From NCBI GenBank assembly GCA_034670405.1, contig JAXDDX010000072.1, forward strand, positions 682,001-746,000: a stretch of 64,000 nt of DNA, read 5' to 3'. The DNA comes from Hoplostethus atlanticus (lineage: Eukaryota; Chordata; Actinopteri; Trachichthyiformes; Trachichthyidae). Position numbers and translations under genes: made by a program. The notes beneath the pieces were generated by a model that was not told the origin of the DNA, searched no databases, and saw only the letters and a list, made by a program, of their open reading frames with translations. Within the stretch, counting starts at the first letter, position 1. Each line of letters starts with the position of its first letter. Below are positions 50,368 through 61,757 of the stretch, one piece after another.

Positions 50368-52480
50368 AACTCACTGTTGAGTATCACAGGAGATAAAACA
50401 TATATATATACCATGACGTCACTATTGACTCTATAGGAATATTAAAGTGATTTTTGCTTGGGCTAGGTTATTGATTAGGTATAAGACATAATATAGACAT
50501 AATTTATTTAAACGTATTAGCCATATATTAGGCAAATGTTTCTTCCTTGATGGGTTGTTATGCAACAGATGTAGGCCTGCCATTAGGTGAGGCCTATGCA
50601 AATAGTCTTAAGACCAGCCAAACAATGATTATTGAGTTCCCATGAAGCTATGTTGAGGGGTATTTCATCAAGCAAATACAAAATAAAAATTACCAGCGAG
50701 GCCTGTGAGCGGAAATTTGTCCCGGTAATGAATGTCCCTCAGTTGCAGGGACTTTTCCAGTTTACCCCCCAGCCTATTTATAATCTGTTGCCGACACACA
50801 CAGCAGCTGGGAATACATACACTGTAGCCTCTGAGGGCACACAGCACAGAAATAAACTCCCTATCCACACCTACATGCAGGGAGTAATGAGATTCACTTG
50901 TGTAACAGAGTATAAATGAACTATATTCATGTTATAAGAGTTAATGGCACACAGCAAATGGAGGCTAATTCACTGGCTTTCTAATGCCAGTCCTATTCCT
51001 ATAGAGACTTATAATACTTGTTTTAACTAGGTTTTGTCTTTATTATTATTTAATTTTTTTCATCTTATTTTACTTCATTGTTTTTTTTATTTCTAATTAA
51101 TTAGTATTCAATAAGTATTGAATGTATTTACTTTATTTTTCCTCTACATGTTTTATTTTATTTTATTTATTTTATTTATTTATTTTATTACCTTTTTAAT
51201 TTAATCTCTTTTTTACCTGCTGTAAAGCACTTTGTGCATTGTGCTATATAAATAAAGTTATTATTAAGTTATTATTATTTTGTGTCATACGGCCTAATTC
51301 ACAACATTAACATTAACTAAGAGGAAAGCTCTTAGTTATACCCATAATATCTTGCATTTTACATCATTTCCTGTAGTTCGTACAATTACATTTTCACTTG
51401 AGATGCATTTTCAGAGGTGGACGCCACCGACTGCACCAGATCTGATTTGTACTAAAACGTCAGTATTGGCAGTGTAACCATAGAATATACTGTAGTCCAG
51501 TCTCCATCTGTTGCTGAGTGATGCGTCCAGCTCCCCACCCATTCCTTGGGGTTTCCATTATATGGACTACACCTCCTCTGTCTATGTATTCACATCCTCC
51601 CTCTCTCCCAGCAGTTTTCCTCAGCAGTCACGTTGGGAAGCAGCTGGATTTGGCTGGGGAAAAAAAACAAAGGAAGAAATAAGGAAGAATGGAGCGGGGG
51701 GGGGCAGCACACAAGGGAATAATAGTCTTTTTATAGCCGGTCTTTTGCCAAAGCTCCACTATGGTGAGGTTATGTTTATCTGAGAAACTATTCTGGGAAT
51801 TCCATTTCCTGGTCCGACTAGTTATAACCCCTGACAGAACTTAATTTGGAAAAGGATGGGGTGTGTCATATCAAAGAAGCATTATCATCATCATATAGAA
51901 GTATGAGGGATTTATTGCTTTTACTGAAGAAAATAAACAACTAAAAATGAACATTTTGATAGTAGGGTTATGGACACAAAATAATTTGCACAACGGTAAT
52001 GATTAATCATGATTACACAGCTAGATTATAGGAATATAATTGAAATTGCAGTGCATTTGTTGGAATATCTTCTTGGTTAGTATAAGATTTGACAGGAGGC
52101 AAAGTGACAAAATTGATGAAAAGTGATCTGATCGTGTCACTAAATTTGAGCAATTCTGTGGATTATGTCATTAAGCAGGACAGTAATAGGCAAATTAAAT
52201 GTTCAATATGTAAATGGCCATTTGGAAACTCCCCGGTGGATACAAGACAATAAGCGGAGTGTTATCTGCGAACATCATTGCATTTACTAGTGAGAACCCC
52301 TCTGAGTCAGCAGTGAGGGGTTCAGACACTGACCAGCTTTTCTCTAGCCAGGGAATTCCCTCTGTTTACCTAAGCTAACACATCAGATGAGAAGCACCAC
52401 CGAATTAACTTGTCTTTTTTTTGGGGGGGGGGGTAACATCGGTTGGTGTTTATCCTGTTTTTTGGGGAACCAGGGCACTT
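50368..52480. other. Intergenic stretch, no gene seen
   Basis: AT-rich DNA with a probable retroposon tail at 51210-51290 ending in TTATTATTAAG repeats. A poly-purine patch lies near 51660-51700. No splice-compatible coding segment was recognised. Confidence 0.4.
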
Positions 52481-52489
52481 CTAGTGTAG

Positions 52490-52910
52490 ACTGGTATATG
52501 GGGCTGATATTGACCTTTTTATTCTAAATCAGATCTGGTCCAGTCAGTGTTGTGCACCTCTGCTATAATGGATATGATGCAGTTTGATTGATTACATATT
52601 TATTGTAGAATTGATCAATACTACACTGGTTGTCTATGGGAAGCCCTTAACCTGAATTTATTCTAATGTGACATTTTGACCAGATTCCATACAACTATGC
52701 ATGAAAATCTTTCTTTTTCTTGTTTTCCTTTTCGTTTTCTTCCTCCTCCTCCTCTTCCTCCTCATCATGGGTTTTAGTAGACTGAATCCATGTAGAATCC
52801 ATGGATCCATGTAGAATACATGGATTCAGGGATTTATTGTTTTTACTTTTGACGTGAATATGGTCAAATTTATAGATATTGAACATCAGCACAAAATATC
52901 CCCCGTTTGA
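52490..52910 (+). repeat. Dispersed repeat family A, long copy
   Basis: Has the full block order seen at 39 kb: GGCTGATATTGACC, CAGTCAGTGTTGTGCACCTC, GATATGATGCAGTTTGATTG, AATTGATCAATACTACACTG, CTTAACCTGAATTTATTC, ATAGATATTGAACATCAGCA. A (TCC)n run and a nested ATGGATTC/CATGTAGAA palindrome sit near its right end. Confidence 0.7.
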
Positions 52911-53792
52911 GTGCCACCCAATGTCCAGGATATGCAGGAAGAAGCGTCACTTAGGTCAACCCAGACAGCTGAGGTCAGAGCCCCGATGGCGGACAAAAAG
53001 ACATTTTTTTTTGCTGTGGTTAGTGAAAGAACGAGTTAAATATTTATTTTACTTTACATTTTTAACACTTAAAGGACAATCCCACCACATTCATGCAGGT
53101 GGTGTTCTGCATAATTTCCCATCACTGAGGTGTTTGGCCACCTAATTGCTGGGTCTTCACTGGAATGTGTATTCTAAAAGTATGTCAAACACCTCAAAAT
53201 CCACAAAAGTCGATGAAAATTCCATTATAAAGTAAGTGGAGATGTTTTTCTGAAAAGCTGACTTCTAGTTTAAAGCAGTGTTTTCCATCAAAAGTGGCAG
53301 GTTATGTGCGTTGCATTTTCAGACATGCAGGGAAGCGGAGAAAGAGATGAATCAGCATGAAGCTCCCAGATATTTCAAATGTGCACCACTACAGTACTAT
53401 TGTGTTTTACACTTCTCCTATTCTGTGGCCACTGATGGACTGAGAAAACTCAAAATAAGTTTGGCAAAACATATACTTGAGGTTGACAACCTGGTGGAGA
53501 AATCAGATCCCTGCCGGGCGGTATGCCCCGCAGTACTGAAGTCCCCGGCTACGACCTTGGTAAATATAGCCCGGCTTAGCCAAACACCTGTCACCTATCC
53601 ATCAGGACCACGGAGAGAGAGTGTCAGTCAGCATGAGTCCAGAGACGTATCATAAAAATATTAACACGGCTGTAGAAAATCCCAACCCCCACTGCAGCCA
53701 TGAGTGCACATGCGTGACCTTCATGGACAATCGCAAGACCAAGACCAGCCTATACCATCTAAAGTATTCCATCTATGGCCTTTGACGTGGCA

Positions 53793-54263
53793 TTAAAGGT
53801 CCCATATTATTCAGCTGTTATAACATCCACATTCTTTACTTAAGGATTATTGAAGTTAATAAATTGAGCTCAATGCTATGCAAATGAGGGCACAGTTTGC
53901 GGCGCAATCAGTCATTTGATTGGACAAGGAATGATCGCGAGAACAAACCCAATCTTGTTTGACCTGTTTGTCCAATCAAATGGCTGATTACGCCGCTAAC
54001 TGTGCCCTCATTCGCATAGTATATTGAGCTCAACTTTTTGCTTGTGGTTCACATCCCAACTGGCCTAATTGGACAGATTTCACTAATTTGGGAGCCAATC
54101 AGGACCGAGTCCTGTTTGTGATGTGTTTTTTGGAACTGGAATGAATTGGAATTTTTGAAGAACAAACAAAATCTAATTTTTACATTGTCTACATTGAACA
54201 CCTGTGATTATATATGTATATAAATAGAGGACAATTTGAATTCATATAATCAGGCTCCTTTAA
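53793..54263. mobile_element. Hairpin MITE
   Basis: Ends TTAAAGGTCCCATATTAT and, inverted, TTAAAGGAGCCTGATTAT. Inside lies a second, larger imperfect inverted repeat. GAGCTCAA.GCTATGCAAATG, CAGTCATTTGATTGGACAA on the left is mirrored by TTGTCCAATCAAATGGCTG, CATTCGCATAG...GAGCTC on the right. No coding region. This type of element is common in fish. Confidence 0.7.
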
Positions 54264-55879
54264 AGTAAAGTTATATTATTGTTATTGTTAACAGTAGTAG
54301 CAGTAACAGTAGGTTCTACAGGTTTAAGCCAATCAGTAATACCAGTTCAGTTCAGTTCCCTTGAGGCTTACTGGTGTTGATCATCTGACCTTGTAAGAAA
54401 ACTCTTACTCTTCTTGGCATAAACTCCCACAGGCAACGCTAGGGACTATTTGACACAGTATATGAGACGGGTTGGAGGCTTAGGTATGTGTCCAGTGACT
54501 GGCGATCACATGGCTGTCACGACCATCAGCCAGCTGTCTCTCTGCTAGCCAAACAAACCAGACCAGCACAAGGAGGCCACAGACCGGTGACTCAGCTGAA
54601 CGCAAGGCAACTAGACTGATACTCAAGGATTTTTTTTTCGAACCCATAACAAATCCATGCATACCGCTGCTAAAGTCTACAACCCTTCGGCCTTACAAAG
54701 ACCTTTCAAAACCAGTTGGATAAACTCAAAAATGCATGGTGGTCAAGCTAAAAACAAGGCTGTTCCCTAAAATGTCACATTTTGTAGATACTTTCGTTTG
54801 ACATTTTGGAAGACCTGTGATATGGAAGATAACCGAAATCTTAGCTGAAATTTGTGTAATTCGGCCTGCATGTTCACTATTCCTATATTTAGACCTGATC
54901 TGCTTAAAAGCTGGTCATTTGTGAGTTCTGCTTTCTTGATTTTGTCTCCATCTTTGGTACCGAGCACTCTCTGCTCATGCTAACCACGCAGTTCTTCTTC
55001 TGTTTATTCCAAACAAAACGTGAAACGCATCACTTCCTATGCGCCAGAGGATTTCTCGGGAAAGACCTACCAGATGATAGTGATGGAGAATTAGCAAAAT
55101 GGACATTTATTCACATACAAATTACTTTAATTTAAAAAAAAAAACTTCTAAATAGAGTATAACTGGTCACACACTCACAAGATGCAGAATTATAATATAC
55201 TGGAAAGATCAAACCATGTGCCTCCACCCTAAAACTCTAATGCCTATACACGTCAAGGAGGTGACCTAATAAGATGGATGGCCTAATACACAAGCAAAGC
55301 TGAGAGTCTTGTGTGTGTGTCACTAGGGAGGGACTAGTGCTGCCAGTACTGGGCACAAACTCTGATTCATGATGGCTCATAGACTCCCTTCTCTGCCTCT
55401 TACAAACACAGCCATAGTAGGAGAACACAGAACAGGCCACTGTCAAAGCAGCGCCGGAGGTTCCCAAGGGCTACAGCTTGGACAAGGCTTTTTAGATGGC
55501 TAAATAAAAAGGGGCAATAAGTGAGGCTGTGACTGCCCCATAGCACAAAATGACCATATCTGTGGTGGTTTTTCAAGCCCATTAGCATTTAGCCTCTGGA
55601 GAAGAAACAGCAGGACAAATTGACACACCGCTATTTCAACTTAAGTCAAATGTGAAGACCACATATATATATATAGATTTAACTAGTTTTCAGCTGGGTT
55701 TTTGAAGGCTTATTTTTTGTATTGATCCTGAAATTTTCATGCATTCCTATCACCACCTACAGCAAAAAGTGCCTTTCAGTGTGTCACTTTGGCTCTGTCC
55801 TCGGCAGTTCAGGGCAAACAGTTGCCTTCGAGAGCTGATTCCTCCTGTATATCCTGGGTGGCACTCAAGCAGGGGTTGA

Positions 55880-55980
55880 CAGATGTGGGTTTTTGAAGGT
55901 CGAAACTGAATTTTGTTTTCGGAACTAAACTGTCGATAGGCGATATTTTGTGCAGATCTTCAATATCTTTGAATTTGACC
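55880..55980 (-). repeat. Dispersed repeat family A fragment, reverse
   Basis: Inverted 3' end of the family: GGGTTTTTGAAGGTCGAAAC, then GGCGATATTTTGTGCAGATC and TTCAATATCTTTGAATTTGAC. Confidence 0.5.
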
Positions 55981-56947
55981 CTTTTCAGTTGCTCAGTGTT
56001 TCCCCCAGAGTTTTATTCTCATCAGGGTATAGAAAGCCTCTGAAACTGCATCTAGGACACGAAAACTCTCCACTGAAAGTCAGATTTGGTGAGGAAGGGA
56101 TCAGTACGACAGACATGACAGGACAATATCCAACTTTTAGTCAAAGACCAATATTTCTGCAATATATATGCATATATCAATAGAGCGGTCTAAGCCTTTT
56201 TTTTTTTTTAACCCTAAAAGGTTTTGTGGGAGTTTTTCCTTGTCCTCTGTGAGGGTCCAAGGCTGGGGGATGTCGTGTACTAACCATTTATTGTTTCACA
56301 TGTTGGGCACTGTGAAGCCCTTAGAGACTGTAACGGTGATTAAGGGCTATACAAATAAATGTGATTTGAATTGATTTGAACCCTACGATAGCAGGCAGAC
56401 AATTTTGACTCAATGAATGCAGCTATCGAAGTGTAATTAGCATTGGGAAAGATACACCTCCACCACGTAACTGCCAGTGACACAAAAGGTACTTCTAGTC
56501 TGACAAACAAGACTCTTCATAAGGCTCACATGTCCAACTCATTCCGTCACACAGCCTTTGCCCAGTATGAACTCCATTGCAGCTGTACTGTAAGTTTGTT
56601 GTGACACCTTGTGGTCATTTTAGACAGGGTGTCTGCAAATTTAATCCAGGTGAATTTAAGACTTTTTAAAATAACTTTTTAATGCCAGTTAGAATTAAAT
56701 ATAACACCATTTTCACAGTTAAAAAAGTAGAAAAAGTGTAGACTTACAGGATATACTATGGGTCTGTGTTACTGGGGTGATTTCTCACCAGACAAACAGC
56801 ATACCAAAACAGCAACATTTTAAGGCCTCTAAAAATGGATTTAAGACTTTAATTACTTTATTTAACTGTGTTCAAGGCCATTTAAGGGCTGGGTTAAGGC
56901 AATGTAAGACATTTTAAAAAGGTCCAGTGCAACGAGAATGGCAATTG

Positions 56948-58706
56948 TATGGAGTCAGTTAACTCTCAATATTCACAAATGAATACAACACGATTCACAA
57001 ACATATTTTGCGATTTATATATAAATGTCTCTGTTCACAAATATATTTTTCAATGCACACACAAATATGTATCGTTTCGTATAAATGTAAAAAATACATA
57101 TATATAAATGACAGAAGGTTCACAAATAAATTAGTGTTCACAAATGTCTGTTTCCGATGCACACACAAATACGTCTCGTGTTATATAAATGTAAAACAAA
57201 TCCACAAATATACTTAGTTAAAAACAGCTGCAGGTGTTCATCTAAAACATATTTAAATGTTGTTACATTTATTTACAGACTGTCGAATCTGCGTTTAGAA
57301 ACCTCCAGACGAGTTGTGAACCTCGTTACATTTGTGTGTGGATTTTTGAGAGTTTCCTGACGTGGTTAGATTCACAAATGCATTTTTTCTAAAGGGCCTT
57401 TCTCTGTAGCCTATCAGACGTCTCTTTCAAGTTCAGCCAATCACACCAGCATGTGATTTCAATGCTGCGTTCAAAGTCCCTAATCCCGACGAGTTTGGCG
57501 TCCGGTAGCAGTACTCCAAGTGTAAATTAAACATAACATGTTTAGCCAATAATCCCCTTGTTGTTCGTGATTGAATACATTTGAATTATGATCGTCTGAT
57601 TTTGCTAACGATGTGTTATTTACACAGCTAGAAAAGTTAGCTAGGTAATATTTGAACCATGTTAGGCCATTTCGCACTAGCACCCCAAGACAATCTCAAT
57701 CCGATACACAGAGCAGTAGTCTATTTGAGTTGTGTCAGGATTGTCCACTATTGCCTGCTATTTGAGGAGCAAGAGGATGAGGAGAGAGAAGATGAAGAGA
57801 TCAAACCGAAGACTAAATGTAGAAAAGACTTTGGCATTGTTTCATGAACTGGGTGAAGGGGAATCTGTTGGTGGACGTTGCAGTACGTGTTTCCCAGTGG
57901 GACCTTTGTGGGAGTAACACAGGGGGCGGAGTCCAGTCAAAGACTGTCGTGGAAGTCATAGAGCTGTACTGCCCGAGACATGTTTGATATCAGTCAAGTG
58001 TTTGAAGATACGTCGTTGTTTGTACTTATTGCTATAATCAAACACTTATTGAAACAGTGGAGAAGTCTCAGACTTGAGCGATGTGGACTGGAGCGAGGAG
58101 GAGTGTTCGTCTGATTCCGGCTATGAGCCAGAGGGACCGTAGTCCCCGTTCTATCGGGTAGGCATAGGTTATTATTTTTTCACGTAGGCCTAATTTATGT
58201 TATTTCGGGTTTAGGGCTAGGTTGAATTAGTTCGCCGTCAAACGGATCGCGCCTCTGTATAGATTACATTAGATTTATTGTAATATAGGTCCTATACATT
58301 CATGGAAACACAGCCGCTTGTGACAAATGTAACGAGGTTCACAACTCGTCTGGAAGTTTCTAAACGCAGATTCGACAGTCTGTAAATAAATGTAACAACT
58401 TTTAAATATGTTTTAGATGAACACTGCAGCTGTTTTTAACTAAGTATATTTGTGGATTTGTTTTACATTTATATAAAACGGGACGTATTTGTGTGTGTGA
58501 AACAGACATTTGTGAACACTAATTTATTTGTGAACCTTCTGTCATTTATATATATATTTTTTTTTACATTTATACGAAACGATACATATTTGTGTGTGCA
58601 TTGAAAAATATATTTGTGAACAGAGACATTTATATATAAATCGCAAAATATATTTGTGAATCGTGTTGTATTCATTTGTGAATATTGAGAGTTAACTGAC
58701 TCCATA
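56948..58706. mobile_element. Long-terminal-inverted-repeat element, 1.76 kb
   Basis: The outermost 39 bases of each end are exact inverted copies (start TATGGAGTCAGTTAACTCTC). Arms of about 390 bp (to about 57343 and from about 58316) stay highly similar. Each arm repeats units such as CACAAATATATTT, GCACACACAAATA and ATATAAATGTAAAA. The central about 970 bp is unlike the arms and holds a short acidic open frame (57659-57847). No transposase was recognised. Confidence 0.87.
57659..57847 (+). other. Short acidic open frame inside the LTIR element
   Basis: 62 codons beginning MLGHFALAPQDNLNPIHRAV, with a strongly acidic tail (EEQEDEEREDEEIKPKTKC). About 250 bases on, another acidic patch reads SDLSDVDWSEEECSSDSGY-like (58070-58140, with the frame not continuous). 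Both could be remnants of an acidic transposase or of captured host sequence. No family recognised. Confidence 0.3.
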
Positions 58707-59171
58707 CATTTCCCCATCTGATGTAATCGTTAACCCAAAATATTTGAACTGTGACCATTGTGGAAATTTGACCAACGCCCTTTAGAGTAATCATTCCTCT
58801 TGTTGTCAACAGAATCAAAGATATCCGATCGACTTCCTGGTGTATCTCTGCTCCCTAGAGACAAAAATATTAGCATTAGCATTATTAGCTCAATCTGTCC
58901 TACAGGCTTCGTCTGCGCTGCCCATTTTCTGCAAAAGAAAAAGGAAAAAGGAAAGAAAGGAGCGGTGCCCTTGCTTCTTATGGACCAATTCAAACTTAAT
59001 TAAAGCTTTTAGGGGACACAAACAGTTTAGGGAACTACACATCCACCACCTGAGAGATAATAGCACAGCAACAATTCACAGTAGACTAACCTAATGTGAC
59101 TTCAGAAGTTCAACTTGACAGTAATAAAGTCCAATTCACTCCAATAAGTATTTGATAATCAATTTCAAAAT

Positions 59172-61149
59172 TTAAGAGTCGTATTTTAGGACAGAGGGCT
59201 GATGGACGATGGGTTTTGGAGATGGTTTGGTCTCCGGGTCTGAAGTGGAGGCCAGGGTGACGGCGGTGGTTTTGGGACTGGAAGTTCTGATTGGCTGGAG
59301 GTCTGGGGAAGCAGCCCGTCCTGGAGAGGGGAGCGCAGGCTCTAAAGGACCAGAGGAGATGGTGGAGATGGGCAGGGAGTATCGCGGCCCCTCCTCCTCA
59401 TACTTTTGTCCGCTCAGTACCAGTTCGTCGAGACGGAAGCCTTTCAGCTCTCCATCCCGCTGGCCGGAGAAAAGCCTGATCACCGCCTGGACCTGGGGAA
59501 CCTCCAGGACGGTCTCCCTGAACGTCATGATCAGCATCAAGCCCACCAGCAGGTAGCCTGTGGAGGGGACGGTAGAAACAGGAAAAAAGTCCAGGCACTC
59601 ATGTGGGTTTCAATGTTAAAGTCTTTAACTGAAGAGGGCCAAGACATCAAAACACTGGTCCCACACCCTGATGAAGGAATGTCTTCGCCCTCTACAATTA
59701 AAGACTTCTAAACTTTGCCTGGACTTGGATTTTTTCAAGCCACGAGAACACATTTCTGGTCATGACATTTCCATTTTCTTTTGTTCTTTCCAGTACAATT
59801 CTTGGCCTTCAAGAGCACCTATGGTTGTTTCGGGGAAACCTGAAGCACCTCTTAGAATGTATCCTATTTTTAAAGGGGCACTAAGTACGATTTTGTTGAA
59901 TTCTTGAACTTAGATGACTTAATTCAAAACATTTCAAGACTTTCTAAAGGACATCTAGACTAAGTTTCTCACATATAATTCCTCTTACATGTAATGAGGA
60001 GTTTGAGCGTCTCCTTGGCTTCCTGGTCCCAGGACCTCCCCAGAGAGTAGCCTCCTTGGCCGATGGTGCTCAGAGTGACAAAGCAGAAGAAGAGAGCGTC
60101 CAGGAAGCTCCAGTCCGTCTCCACCAGGTAGAGCATGAGCGCGGGGAGGAGGAAAAGGAGTGCGACGACAAGCACCCAAAGGAGACCGGCGTGGACGAGG
60201 GCGGCCCGGGTGTACGGCATGCCCCAGTGGGTTTGCATGTGGCGGACCGGGCCGTGGGTGATGACGGGGAGGAGGTGGTCAGAGAGGAGGGTGAGGAGGA
60301 ACAGGGTTAGGGGGATCCCCAGGGTGCAGTAGAAGATGCAGAACAGCTTAGCCTCATCTGATATGGGGGTGAATAAGTCATAACCTGGGGGAATTTAGAG
60401 AAAGAGGTAACATCTTAGTACTGAAATGGCTGATGCATCTTCACACTGTGTTCTGGCGTTTAAAAAATGACACCGATTGGTTTAATGAGGCTACAAGCTA
60501 TGATTAAAGGTCAAAATTTGAACTCAAATGAAATATCTCAGACACCACTTCAATTTTTGATGAAACTTGGATGATGCATCTTGTTCCGGATTGACCCAAA
60601 AGGTGCCTGCATCATTCGTGGGGGACACCCTGTTAACTTGTTCATAGCATATTTGTCTTTGCTGTATTGTTATTTTGCAGCTGCAACAGCCCAATTTCAT
60701 CATTCAAGTTTCATCTTGATATTATTTTTCAGCATCAGTCACCAATTTCAACATCGCATCTCACCCATGGTGGTCAGAGTGACGATCACAAAGTAGAGCG
60801 ATGAGGTGAAGTCGTAGTGGCGCTCCATGCCGTCGGTCTTCAGGACGGCCACGTCCTTTTCGTCGGTGGCCAGAGCTTTCCCGAGCAGCTCGTTCAGCCT
60901 GCCCTCCTGTATGCACAGGTTCTCCTGCAGGAAAGACCGGCGCAGCTCACTGACCTCGGCTCTGAGGATCTTCTCGACCGGCAGCTCTATGGCCGAGAAC
61001 ACCAGGCCTCCCAGGAGAACAAAGAGAACGTAGCCGAGAACCATGCAGGCAAACGCATTGACCCGGCATAGCATCCTCAACGAAGACAAACACTGGCCCA
61101 TTATTGGTTTTGGCTGGTCGGTTTCTGTGCAGGAATTCAGAGACTGCAA
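59172..61149 (-). CDS. kcnk7: Two-pore-domain potassium channel, KCNK7-type (3 exons)
   Basis: K2P channels form dimers that carry background K+ current. Exons: 61149-60765 (start MQSLNSCTETDQ; a second in-frame ATG at 61101 gives MGQCLSSLRM), 60384-59989 and 59557-59172; 388 or 372 residues. TM1 is FACMVLGYVLFVLLGGLVFS. The cap has the TWIK-type Cys (LQENLCIQEG), then P1 (SSLYFVIVTLTTMGYD), TM2, TM3, P2 (FFCFVTLSTIGQGG), TM4 (CYLLVGLMLIMTFRETVLEV) and a Pro/Ser-rich tail ending KYDS. TM4 onward matches KCNK7 (GYLLLGL...ET..ELPQV), and it sits next to ehbp1l1 as in human. Odd points: P1 ends GYD instead of GYG and P2 is TIGQG. KCNK6 is the alternative. Confidence 0.85.
59590..59988. other. 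kcnk7 intron 2
   Basis: About 430 bp including a retroposon-like patch (GTGGGTTTCAATGTTAAAG, CACACCCTGATGAAGGAATG). The kcnk7 exon 2 donor is ACAT|GTAAGAGG and the exon 3 acceptor CCTCCACAG|GCTACC. Nothing else seen. Confidence 0.5.
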
Positions 61150-61406
61150 CCAGACACCTTAGGCCAGTCAGGTTTTAAATATTTAAAAAGGTAGAACAGG
61201 TAACAGTCCCATTCAAACAGGGAGTTCAATTGCATATAAAAATGATACTAGGTCAGCCATATCATAGCCATTTTTCAACTCAAATCAATCAAACACAGAC
61301 ATCAAAACTAAGTCAGTGAAAGTTTTATTCTATGAACAACAGCTATGTACAAAATAAACAAAATATTCTTATAGTGTGGAGTTGAGTTTGTGTCCTTCCC
61401 CATTTC

Positions 61407-61457
61407 CTAGAGGCTCAGGTTTCTCCTCCTGGCTGTGATGAAGGTCTTGATGGAATC
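61407..61457 (-). CDS. Possible terminal exon of the unidentified gene
   Basis: Minus-strand acceptor ATCAACAG followed by DSIKTFITARRRNLSL and a TAG at 61407. The basic, compact reading looks like a real C-terminus, but the phase does not match the exon ending at 61758. Another frame from a nearby acceptor (RVINRIPSRPSSQPGGET, then stop) does match. I cannot choose, and the call is tentative. Confidence 0.25.
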   Translation of the reverse strand, partial: DSIKTFITARRRNLSL

Positions 61458-61509
61458 CTGTTGATCACCCTACTGATTGTTTCAGTATGTATAAGAACAT
61501 AGGACTTTG

Positions 61510-61702
61510 TAGTAGGGTTAGACCGATATATTAGTTTGCTGTACACACCTCTGATATGATGCAATTTGATTGATTTTTGGCATGAAAATAGTCAAATTTA
61601 AGTTGAATGTGTTAATTTGAATGTCAGCACAAAATGTTGGCTATTGGCAGCTTCAATGTATCAATATTGGCCTTCAAAAACCCATATCGGTTGATCCCTA
61701 CT
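61510..61702 (+). repeat. Dispersed repeat family A, short copy with both ends
   Basis: Begins TAGGGTTAGACCGATATATT and ends AACCCATATCGGTTGATCCCTA; the ends are imperfect inverted repeats. CTTTGTAG and CTGTGTAG flank it, an 8-bp duplication with one mismatch. TAGGG ends plus an 8-bp duplication suggest a non-autonomous hAT family. This copy defines the termini of the fragments elsewhere in the window. Confidence 0.7.
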
Positions 61703-61757
61703 GTGTAGCATTGCAGTCTAAAGCCCTCTCCTTCTGTCCAAGCCGCTCTTCTCTTAC

